From contig NZ_JAQYWB010000013.1 in NCBI RefSeq assembly GCF_030145185.1, forward strand, positions 1-64,000: DNA of 64,000 nt, in the 5' to 3' direction. The DNA comes from Desulfoluna sp. GTDB lineage: Bacteria > Desulfobacterota > Desulfobacteria > Desulfobacterales > Desulfolunaceae. The position numbers and the translations under genes are program-made. The notes under the pieces are model-generated. The model made no database searches, had not been told where the DNA came from, and saw only the letters and a list, made by a program, of their open reading frames with translations. This document shows, piece after piece, positions 8,805 to 16,808 of this stretch. Numbering within the stretch: position 1 is the first letter of the stretch; every line of letters begins with the position of its first letter.

Positions 8805-10837
8805 AGCCTGTTTTTCCCCAACACCATGGCCGTTCGGGCGGGCAGGTAAGTATAAATGTGATGACCTGCTTTGGCATCTGGGAATGAAAAAAAACACTGG
8901 TTTGCCTCAATACGACACTGCCCTCCAAACTCTGAGGCGTCGGTATTTAAAAGCAGGTTGTAATCGCCGGGAGAAACCGGCACCGGATGATTAACCCGGG
9001 AACGGGTAGGATGAAAATTAAAAATAAAGACCATGGCTCCCCTTTCAAAGGCGAGCCATTTTTTTATGCGTGAAATTCCGAGAAGCCGAACATGGGAAGA
9101 GGCAAAGAGCTCCCCCTCTTCGGCGAGGGCTGTCATGTTCCGATCAAAAGCGGCCAACAGAGGATATTTAAGCTCCGGGTTGTCCACAAGGCTCCATTGC
9201 CGTCTGGCATAATGGCCCGACCAGCGATTGCCCTGACGCGGAAAATCGATCCATTCGGGGTGGCCGAATTCGTTGCCCATGAAATTAAGATACCCGGCAC
9301 CCGCCGTGGCAAAAGTGAGCAGCCGAATCATCTTGTGAAGGGCCATGGCCCGATCGATATGCGGGTCGGAGTGGTCTCTGCCCATGCCATCGTACATGGC
9401 CATCCCGGCCATACGGAAAAAAAGGGTCTGATCCCCCACCAGCGCCTGATCATGGGATTCGGCATAGCTGAGGGTCGGCTCCTTCTCGCGCCGGTTTGTG
9501 AGTTCATACCAGATGTGATCGAGATCCCAAGATTCATCCGGGACCTCCTTGACCAACTGGGTCCAGAGATCCGGCAACCCCATGGCAAACCGATAATCAA
9601 ACCCCGTCCCCCCAAGCTCCCGCGGGAGAGCCAGGCCCGGCATGCCGCTGACATCCTCGGCGATGGTGATGGCGGAGGGCTGAATTTCATGAATCAGGCG
9701 ATTGACAAGGGAGAGGTAAACCAGCGCCTCTTCATCCACCTCATCGCCAAAGTAATCGTCATAGGAGGTAAAACTCCGGTTCATCCCCCGATGGTGATAG
9801 AGCATACTGGTGACCCCGTCGAACCGGAACCCGTCCACCCGATAAGTCTCCAGCCAGTAGCGGCAGTTGGAGAGAAGAAACCGCACCACCCCCTCTTTCC
9901 CATAATCAAAGCAACAGGAGTCCCATCCTTCATGGTGCCCCCTGGCCCCGTCATGGAAATAGAGATGGCAGGTCCCATCCTGACAGCTCAACCCCTCCAC
10001 CTCATTTCCCGCCGCATGGGAATGCACCATATCAATAATCACCCTGAGCCCAAGCCCATGCGCGGTATCCACCAGGCGTTTAAAGGCTTCGGGGGTTCCG
10101 AAGCGTGAAGAGACGGCAAAATAGCTTGTCACGTGATACCCATACGACCCGTAATAGGGATGCTCAAGAATCCCCATCAGCTGAACGGTATTGTAACCGG
10201 CCCGCTGGATACGCGGCAGCACATGATCCGTAAAGTGATCGAAATCGGCCACCCCTTCCTCTTCTGAGGCCATCCCCACATGGGCTTCATAAATAAGGGG
10301 CACCGACCCCTTCGCCGACAGGGTCCCATGACGCCACGCATAGGGCTCCTGCCGCCAGGCCTGGGCGTTAAAAAGGAGGGTATGGGGATCCTGGACCACC
10401 CGGTCTGCATGGGAGGGGATCCGATCTCCCGAACCGCCCTCCCAATGGATCCGAAACCGATACAGGGTTCCATGGGGCATCTTCGTGTCAGAAAGGGAGA
10501 GTTCCCAGAGATCGCTCCCCTCTCTTCGCCTGAGGGCAAACTCCGGCCTCTCCTCCCAGTCGGAAAAGGTCCCGATAAGATAAATAGCCGTGGCATTGGG
10601 AGCCCACTCACCGATACACCAGAGCCCATCCCCGTACCTCGGTCCGCAGACAAGGTGAGTCCCGGCAGCCTCCCGGAGGCTCCCCTGGCGCGTCAGTCGC
10701 TTCATGGCAAGGGTCACCTGGTCCAACCGGCGAACCAGGACCGGGCCATAGGGTTTGAGCAAAGGATCCAGAGTCATGAGGGTGGTGGCCAGTTCGCCGG
10801 CATGATCCAGGCTGGTGGCGCAGTAACCGCTCCTCAT
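8774..10837 (-). CDS. glgB: 1,4-alpha-glucan branching enzyme (GH13_8, eukaryote-like type)
   Basis: The enzyme cuts alpha-1,4 chains and rejoins them by alpha-1,6 bonds during glycogen synthesis. It has an N-terminal helix with DPLLKPYGPVLVRRLDQV, a CBM48 region (about residues 60-170) and a GH13 barrel. Catalytic motifs are VDGFRFDGVTSMLYHH (nucleophile Asp, about residue 339), TIAEDVSGMP (acid/base Glu, about 393) and AESHDQALVGD (third acid, about 465). These motifs and the N-terminus match the GH13_8 branch that includes animal and plant branching enzymes rather than the E. coli GH13_9 type. I start it at ATG 10837, four bases after the glgA stop; longer starts would overlap glgA. The last ten residues (LKGQRPKAKG) are translated from a heptanucleotide repeat array. 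Confidence 0.9.
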   Translation of the reverse strand: MRSGYCATSLDHAGELATTLMTLDPLLKPYGPVLVRRLDQVTLAMKRLTRQGSLREAAGTHLVCGPRYGDGLWCIGEWAPNATAIYLIGTFSDWEERPEFALRRREGSDLWELSLSDTKMPHGTLYRFRIHWEGGSGDRIPSHADRVVQDPHTLLFNAQAWRQEPYAWRHGTLSAKGSVPLIYEAHVGMASEEEGVADFDHFTDHVLPRIQRAGYNTVQLMGILEHPYYGSYGYHVTSYFAVSSRFGTPEAFKRLVDTAHGLGLRVIIDMVHSHAAGNEVEGLSCQDGTCHLYFHDGARGHHEGWDSCCFDYGKEGVVRFLLSNCRYWLETYRVDGFRFDGVTSMLYHHRGMNRSFTSYDDYFGDEVDEEALVYLSLVNRLIHEIQPSAITIAEDVSGMPGLALPRELGGTGFDYRFAMGLPDLWTQLVKEVPDESWDLDHIWYELTNRREKEPTLSYAESHDQALVGDQTLFFRMAGMAMYDGMGRDHSDPHIDRAMALHKMIRLLTFATAGAGYLNFMGNEFGHPEWIDFPRQGNRWSGHYARRQWSLVDNPELKYPLLAAFDRNMTALAEEGELFASSHVRLLGISRIKKWLAFERGAMVFIFNFHPTRSRVNHPVPVSPGDYNLLLNTDASEFGGQCRIEANQCFFSFPDAKAGHHIYTYLPARTAMVLGKNRLKGQRPKAKG

Positions 10838-10841
10838 GTCG

Positions 10842-12356
10842 CTACACAACAAAGGGCCGTTCAAGCATCTTCTCATAGAGGTCCATGTACCTGTCTGCTG
10901 TGATGGTATGGTTAAAGGTCCTGCGGCTCTCATCCATGATGCGATGTATCTGGGACCGTTTTAACGATTCGGGTTTTCGCCAGAAGTCCATGGCTTCATC
11001 CACGGCCCAGCGCAAACCCCCCGCGTCGTGGGAGGTGAAAAGAAAGCCATTACCAATCCCCGCCGCCGGATCCAGATGCGTCACCGTATCGTGGATCCCC
11101 CCGGTGTCGAAGGCCACGGGCAGGCTGCCGTAGAGAGGGCCAACCATCTGAGGCAATCCGCAAGGCTCAAATCGAGAGGGCATAAAAAGAAAATCCGAGG
11201 CGGCATAGGCCAACCGGGACAGGGACTCGTCAAAGGGCCTTAAAACCACCCGATCCCCCAGATGAAAGGTGTGGATAATGCGTTCAAAATGGGGCCAGAA
11301 TTCACCATCGGCGACCATCACCACCTGCATCCCCTCGCGCCAGTAATGGGACAGGGTGTCGTAAAGAATCTCCGCAAGGAGCCCGCACCCTTTCTGCAAA
11401 GGATCCAGGCGCGAGGGCCAGAAAAAAAGAGGGGCGTTGTGATCCTGCGCAAGCCCCAGCCGCTCCTGCAGATGAATCTTGTTGGACCGCTTTCCCGCCT
11501 TGTGATTTCCAGCGCTATAATTCCTGAAAAGAGCGGCATCTATTTCCGGGTCGCAGGTTTCATCTGGAGCGTTCAGGATGCCCGCCGCGCACCCGGCATG
11601 CCACTTGTTGGCAAGCTCTCGCCTCAGATGCGGGGTGACCACATCATGGGCGCCCTCCACAATCTCTTTAAAAAAAGTGGGGCTCACGGTGTTGACATAG
11701 TGGGAGGCAAAGACACCGCTCACCAGATAATCCACAGGAAGGGTGCCCCGGGATGACTCGTAATTAATCGGAGGACGTTTGAAATAAAGGTACTGCCAAA
11801 AGTCGGCCGTATCGATTCCCCTGTCCTCAATGGTCGCCATCACGGTTTCCCGGCTGTGAATGTTATGCAGGGTGAACAGACAGGGGATCCCCTCTTTCCG
11901 GGCCATGGCGGGAATCAATCCCGTCATCCAGTCGTTGCAATGGATTAAATCCGGTTTTACTCTCGGAATCACGTGGTTAATCACCTCCCGCTGAAACGCC
12001 AGGGATATCTTCACATCTTCCCCCTCGTACCCGGAATAAACCTGATCCAGATAAAAGAAAGCCCGGTCTTCGGCCAGGTGGATCCGCTCGCTGGTGATTG
12101 AATTCCGAATGCGATCCACCTCTTCATCGAAATTATTTCTCAGCTGATCTCTGAAAATCGCCCGATAATTGGGAAGGGTCACGTGGACATCCCCCCCTTG
12201 CTCATAAAGCGCCCGAATCAACGACGAAGAGACATCCGCCAGCCCTCCGGCCTTGGCCTGTATCCTGTCCGCGCCCTCCCCCATGCCTGCAGGGAGATAG
12301 GAAATCTCCGGCGTCACAATAAGCACCCGGGGCGTTCTGTTTCGAAATCTGGGCAT
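10842..12356 (-). CDS. glgA: glycogen synthase (GT5)
   Basis: Glycogen synthase extends alpha-1,4-glucan from ADP- or UDP-glucose. The N-terminal Rossmann lobe has the donor-binding KAGGLADV at residues 35-42, followed by DLIHCNDWMTGLIP and CLFTLHNIHS. The C-terminal lobe has FFWPSRLDPLQKG and the conserved SRFEPCGLPQM with the catalytic Glu (about residue 400). The 504-residue length is normal. It sits third in a four-gene operon with glgP and the debranching enzyme upstream and glgB directly downstream. No glgC (ADP-glucose pyrophosphorylase) is in the window, so the donor supply must be encoded elsewhere. FNFxx-type eukaryotic regulatory domains are absent. Confidence 0.92.
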   Translation of the reverse strand: MPRFRNRTPRVLIVTPEISYLPAGMGEGADRIQAKAGGLADVSSSLIRALYEQGGDVHVTLPNYRAIFRDQLRNNFDEEVDRIRNSITSERIHLAEDRAFFYLDQVYSGYEGEDVKISLAFQREVINHVIPRVKPDLIHCNDWMTGLIPAMARKEGIPCLFTLHNIHSRETVMATIEDRGIDTADFWQYLYFKRPPINYESSRGTLPVDYLVSGVFASHYVNTVSPTFFKEIVEGAHDVVTPHLRRELANKWHAGCAAGILNAPDETCDPEIDAALFRNYSAGNHKAGKRSNKIHLQERLGLAQDHNAPLFFWPSRLDPLQKGCGLLAEILYDTLSHYWREGMQVVMVADGEFWPHFERIIHTFHLGDRVVLRPFDESLSRLAYAASDFLFMPSRFEPCGLPQMVGPLYGSLPVAFDTGGIHDTVTHLDPAAGIGNGFLFTSHDAGGLRWAVDEAMDFWRKPESLKRSQIHRIMDESRRTFNHTITADRYMDLYEKMLERPFVV

Positions 12357-12410
12357 AGTCTCTGCCTTGCTTATAGGTCAAAAGGAAAAGAAAACATTCC
12401 GCTTCAGGGT

Positions 12411-15400
12411 TCACGGCGTCAGCACCTTCTTCACCCGGATCCATTCGCTCACGCTCCAGGCCTGGGCATCGCAACCGCGGGGGGTGTGGGGGGCATCCCC
12501 ATCAAGGATCTCCGGCAGGTGGCCGTAACACCCGGAGAGGGTCAGGGGCAGGGCTGCATTCAGAAGTGAAAGAGCCGTCTTTCGCCCCCCTTCGCCGAAA
12601 GCACAGAACCAGGCCTCACAAAAAAGAGGATAAAGCCATCCCCAGGCGGTGCCATTGTGATAGGCCGGTTTCCGCTGTCTCTCTTCATCGCCTTCATAAC
12701 GCCCCTTGTAAGGCCGATGCGGATGGTTGAGGGCTTCGCCCTGCCACACAAGGGGCAAGGGGTAGGCCACCTCACGGTTGGCAAGGCTTCGAAGTCCCCC
12801 TGGGACCACCAGCTCCCGGCAGGTCTCCACAATATTTCGGGCCAGCACCGGGCTGTCCACAACCCCTAAGGTCACCGCAAGCAGCTGATTGGGACGCAGG
12901 TAATCATCGGGGATGGCATCCACCGCCGGAATCGGTGCCTCGGCGTGAAGGCAATCCACCAAAGCCGCCTGCCCCGGCCGAACGAAGAGTTCAGAGACAG
13001 AGTCTTTCACCCGTTGCGCCAGCGAAAGCCAGTCCGCTCGCCCCGGGATATCCATTCGGCTCAGTCCCATAAGCGTCCGGTACCAGAGCGCCTGAATTTC
13101 AATGCAATACCCGCTTCTTGGCGTACAGGCCGGGTGATCGGTATCCATCCAGGTAAAATGAGCCGGGCTGAACACAAGCCCCGAGACCCGGTCCATGGCC
13201 ACACCGTTCGGCGTGCCCGCCACATAGTTTCTCGCAATGGAGAGAAGAATCTCCCGCAAAGGCCGCCCCCCCATGTCCTCATCAAAAAACGAATGCGCCC
13301 CTCTGGCCTCAGCCACCTCAAAGGCGGCCACCGCAAACCACAAGGGGGCATCAGAGGTATCCCGATTGCCGGTGTTATCCCCCAGAATCATGTTGGGCAG
13401 GGTCCCCTTCTCTTCGAACTGTCCAAACTGACAAAGCACGGCCCTGGCTTCTTCGAACATCCCCGCGGCCAGCAGGCCTGGCACGCAGATCAGCGAATCC
13501 CGGCCCCAATCCAAAAACCAGGGGAATCCGGCGATCACCGACATATTTTTCCCCCGATGCACCAGAAAATCCGCCAGGGATCGGGCCATCTGAATCTCCG
13601 GAGACACCTCGGTCTCGCCTTCATCCATCACTGGAGCGCCCCCCCCCATGGCCTTATCAGACCCCATGGGCAGCACCTCGCCCTCCACCACTGCGCCTTC
13701 CCCTTCACACAACAGCATCTCCAGATAACCGGGACTGAACAAATCGGTGGTCGCGTCCAGGCCACGCCCCTGTTCCACGGGAAGCGGCACCATATAATCC
13801 CACATGGGCGAGGCGTGATACGCTCCCCGGGTGAGGGTGAGTACAAACCGATGCCCGCCTGACACCCCAAAAGAGAACCCTTTTTTCTTTCCGATAATAC
13901 GCCCCGGCCATTTTGTTTCCGGACCGGTGTACGCCTTGGTGGTCTGATGAAAATTGCGATCTTCAATATCAGGTCTTATAATCAGCCCCACGGGCTCATG
14001 GGCCTCCAGCATCCGGGCAAAGGGAGCCGCGGTTCGCCTAAAATCCAAGCGCGTTCGGTTCTCCCCGGCCACCGCTTCGATCCGCACCTCAACCTGAACC
14101 AGTTTTCCATTGCCCACGGGGACCAGATACGTCCAATGGCCCACCATGCCCCTGCCCGTCCGAAAACTCGCGAGGTATTCCAGGGCGAGGGGAAAAGAAA
14201 AACCGCCATACGTAACCCAGGCGCGGCACCGCGTCCAGACCACCCGACGATCTTCCGGATATCCGGGATTGAGGTTGGCCGCCAGCAAGGCGTCGTACTT
14301 GCTGAGAATACGCTCCCGCTCCACCGGTACCCTCACCAGCGCCCCCCTGCCATTGGGACCGATCACCATCGTGGGGAAGGGATGATCCCCCCGGTTGAAT
14401 AATAGGGGCAGACTCGCGGGCTCCTGCGCCGTAAGATAATGAAGGGTTCCCGAACCATGCTGCACCCCCTCACCAGCAAAGAGTGTCAGCAGAAGACGCC
14501 CCCGGGCGACCTCTCCCGTGTCCCGCCTCGGCATGAACAGGGCCACCCCCTCACCGCCGGGAAGCTGAATGCCTGTCTCCGCCCCACAGGTCCCCCCTTC
14601 GACCACGCGCACGACGCGGAAAGGATGGGGACAGCTCACCAGAAGAAAATGATCGGGGGGAATCAGGACCTCCCGATCCCGGTCCATGGGCCAACGCCAC
14701 AGCACGGTCCGCGTCTCCATGGAAAAAGGGTTCTCCTGACGAAGGTAGCCTTCAGGATCCTGCAAAAATGTCTCTACGGCCGCATCAAGGGAGAACGCCG
14801 AACAATCGGCCAACCCATGGTAGAAGGTATGCACTTTGAGACAGGCAGCGCCCAGGACCATACGATCCAGATGCTGCGGCCACACCGGGGGGTGCCGTTC
14901 CCAGGCATCCATCGCCCCCACCTCCACGGGATCGCCTGTGAGGCAAAGCACCGCTCCCGGCTCCAGTTCAAGAGACAGCCTGTCCTTTACCTCGGACAGC
15001 CCCACCTTTGCACCGGTCAACAGATCCCAAAAGGGGCCTTTGGCAATGCCATCTGCCCGCCAGGAGACGGTGACCGGTTTCCGGCAGTCGGTATTGGCGA
15101 CCACCCAAAGGGCCTTGCCCGTCTTTTTATGAACCCGTCGCACCACCACGGCTGCGTCCGAATCGGTTTCAAGCACGGCCAACACCACGCCCTCGTAAAA
15201 ACAGGGGTGGTGCTTTAACACCACCGAGATCCGTGCCAAATGGCCCACCAAATTCTCATGCGCCCCCCAATTCAGCCCGGAGGCACCGTGCACATCGATC
15301 TTCTCCGTGGCCAGCCACTCCACCCCGTTGGCATACCCAAAGCTTCCGTTGATGGAGAGCAGCGCACAAAGGGCCGTTCTGTGTTTCGCGTAACAGGGAG

Positions 15401-16688
15401 AGACCGATGCGAGGCGATTGTTGTCATGGGTTTCAGCAAAATTGACCAGAAGCCCATCGGCCCGGGAGATCGCCGTCATCTCTCGCACATAGGACTCGAT
15501 GGCCCGTTTGTCTTCGTTTTGAAACAGTTCGGAATACCCCCAATCAAAGCCACACCGTCCGAGGATCTCCCGTGTGGCGTCAATCCCGCCGCCCAGTCCC
15601 TCCAAAAGAAAAATGGTGTGGGGGTAGGCCGCCCTTACGGCCGCCACCACCTCCGTCCAGATCCGCACCGGAATCATGTACCCGGCATCACACCGAAACC
15701 CGTCCACCCCCCGGGCGCACCAGGTCAGGAAAACAGTCACAAGATGATCGGCAAGCCCAGGGCTGAAGTGATCCAGCTCCGTCAGGTCCTCCCAGACCAC
15801 CCCCCAGGCACCGGGAGAGACGATCTCCCCGTCGGCCTTGCGAAGAAGCCATTCGGGGTGAGCCTCGTGGATCCAGGAGGCCCACCCGGTGTGATTGGCC
15901 GCCAGATCGAGGATCACGCGGGCGCCCCTGGCGTGAATCGCATCCATCAGATCACCGAACTGCTCCACCGGGGTCCGGCTGCGGTCGAATTCCGCAAGAC
16001 CCGGCTCTATCCCTGTAAAACTTAAAGAGGCGTAAGGACTCCCGCACCGCCCCATCCTGCCATAGGTGACGGGCAGAGGGGTCACGGGCAACAACTGGAT
16101 CACATTGCAACCGAGGGTGTTCACGATGAAATCGAGATGGTGAGCAAAAGATCGAAAGGTCCCGGAGGGTGGCGTCACCGTATGCCCCTCCCGCTCCAGC
16201 CAATCCGTGGCGTCGGCATAGAGGCGGAGCTCTTCCCGTTCAAGAATCATGGACGGCCCGAACTGACGCAAAAAAGCGTTGTAAATAATCGCAGAACAAC
16301 ACGTAGCAGCCGGTTTGGCGTGAATTTTTACATTTCCGCCCTCCACCCAGAGGATCCCGTCCTCCGGCTTCTGACTTTTTTGCTTCACACAACAGGTGAC
16401 CTCAAAATACCCGCTCTCGGTCACCGGAAGTGTCAGGACAAAGCCCCCCTGTCCGTCGGAACGCATAGGGATATCCCGCCACGCGTTCTCCGGGTAGTCC
16501 GGGCAGGACTCCTGCGTCTCCGGAGCGGTAAACCCCAGATTGGTGCGGACCACGCCCTCCCCTTCCAACCCCTCACCCACCGTTAAAACAAAGGAGATCA
16601 TCTCCCCTTCATACCGAACCAGAGAGCTGCCGGGTGCTGGAGTCTGGGTCAAACGTGATGCCGATTTTTTTTTGTCATCTGATTCCAT
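12411..16688 (-). CDS. bifunctional glycogen debranching enzyme (4-alpha-glucanotransferase / amylo-alpha-1,6-glucosidase)
   Basis: This 1425-residue protein combines both debranching activities, as eukaryotic AGL does. After a beta-rich N-terminus (about 1-170) comes a GH13-like barrel with AANHTGW, VDGFRCDAGYMIP (nucleophile Asp334), LLEGLGGG and NFAETHDNNRLA, which should move maltosyl or maltotriosyl stubs. The C-terminal third is a GH133 amylo-1,6-glucosidase domain: GFPWFLDWGRDSLICVPG (about residue 1060), NMILGDNTGNRDTSDAPLW and the late NGTAWGWLYPLF. It is separated from glgA by 54 nt and from glgP by a 120-nt gap filled with a dispersed repeat. Fusion of both activities in one bacterial chain is less common than separate GlgX-type enzymes. 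Start ATG 16688 gives the longest frame and no better start is evident. Confidence 0.88.
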   Translation of the reverse strand: MESDDKKKSASRLTQTPAPGSSLVRYEGEMISFVLTVGEGLEGEGVVRTNLGFTAPETQESCPDYPENAWRDIPMRSDGQGGFVLTLPVTESGYFEVTCCVKQKSQKPEDGILWVEGGNVKIHAKPAATCCSAIIYNAFLRQFGPSMILEREELRLYADATDWLEREGHTVTPPSGTFRSFAHHLDFIVNTLGCNVIQLLPVTPLPVTYGRMGRCGSPYASLSFTGIEPGLAEFDRSRTPVEQFGDLMDAIHARGARVILDLAANHTGWASWIHEAHPEWLLRKADGEIVSPGAWGVVWEDLTELDHFSPGLADHLVTVFLTWCARGVDGFRCDAGYMIPVRIWTEVVAAVRAAYPHTIFLLEGLGGGIDATREILGRCGFDWGYSELFQNEDKRAIESYVREMTAISRADGLLVNFAETHDNNRLASVSPCYAKHRTALCALLSINGSFGYANGVEWLATEKIDVHGASGLNWGAHENLVGHLARISVVLKHHPCFYEGVVLAVLETDSDAAVVVRRVHKKTGKALWVVANTDCRKPVTVSWRADGIAKGPFWDLLTGAKVGLSEVKDRLSLELEPGAVLCLTGDPVEVGAMDAWERHPPVWPQHLDRMVLGAACLKVHTFYHGLADCSAFSLDAAVETFLQDPEGYLRQENPFSMETRTVLWRWPMDRDREVLIPPDHFLLVSCPHPFRVVRVVEGGTCGAETGIQLPGGEGVALFMPRRDTGEVARGRLLLTLFAGEGVQHGSGTLHYLTAQEPASLPLLFNRGDHPFPTMVIGPNGRGALVRVPVERERILSKYDALLAANLNPGYPEDRRVVWTRCRAWVTYGGFSFPLALEYLASFRTGRGMVGHWTYLVPVGNGKLVQVEVRIEAVAGENRTRLDFRRTAAPFARMLEAHEPVGLIIRPDIEDRNFHQTTKAYTGPETKWPGRIIGKKKGFSFGVSGGHRFVLTLTRGAYHASPMWDYMVPLPVEQGRGLDATTDLFSPGYLEMLLCEGEGAVVEGEVLPMGSDKAMGGGAPVMDEGETEVSPEIQMARSLADFLVHRGKNMSVIAGFPWFLDWGRDSLICVPGLLAAGMFEEARAVLCQFGQFEEKGTLPNMILGDNTGNRDTSDAPLWFAVAAFEVAEARGAHSFFDEDMGGRPLREILLSIARNYVAGTPNGVAMDRVSGLVFSPAHFTWMDTDHPACTPRSGYCIEIQALWYRTLMGLSRMDIPGRADWLSLAQRVKDSVSELFVRPGQAALVDCLHAEAPIPAVDAIPDDYLRPNQLLAVTLGVVDSPVLARNIVETCRELVVPGGLRSLANREVAYPLPLVWQGEALNHPHRPYKGRYEGDEERQRKPAYHNGTAWGWLYPLFCEAWFCAFGEGGRKTALSLLNAALPLTLSGCYGHLPEILDGDAPHTPRGCDAQAWSVSEWIRVKKVLTP

Positions 16689-16696
16689 GGGAAAAT

Positions 16697-16800
16697 GGCC
16701 TTCGGCGGCAAGGTAACGCCGCCTTGAAAGCGGGTTGGCGAATACGCATCGGTCGTCGTTATTTCAAGCTGAAAGACGTCCGCATCGATCCGACCGGACC
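16697..16800 (-). repeat. dispersed hairpin element, copy A (glgP / debranching gap)
   Basis: Almost the whole gap between glgP and the debranching gene is one copy of the roughly 100-bp dispersed element, in inverse orientation relative to the 24351 copy. It carries the palindrome AAGGTAACGCCGCCTT followed by GAAAGCGGGTT and GCGAATACGC. It shares a long 3' part (CTGAAA.ACGTCCGCAT) with the copy at 50815. It lies inside the operon transcript, so it would be transcribed as a stem-loop RNA. Confidence 0.75.
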
Positions 16801-16808
16801 CCAACGTT

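Noticed and set aside
9092-10108. 338-codon frame antisense to glgB, and similar long antisense frames in the debranching and glgP genes
   Set aside because: They mirror GC-rich coding sequence on the other strand, have no ribosome sites and show no family motifs.
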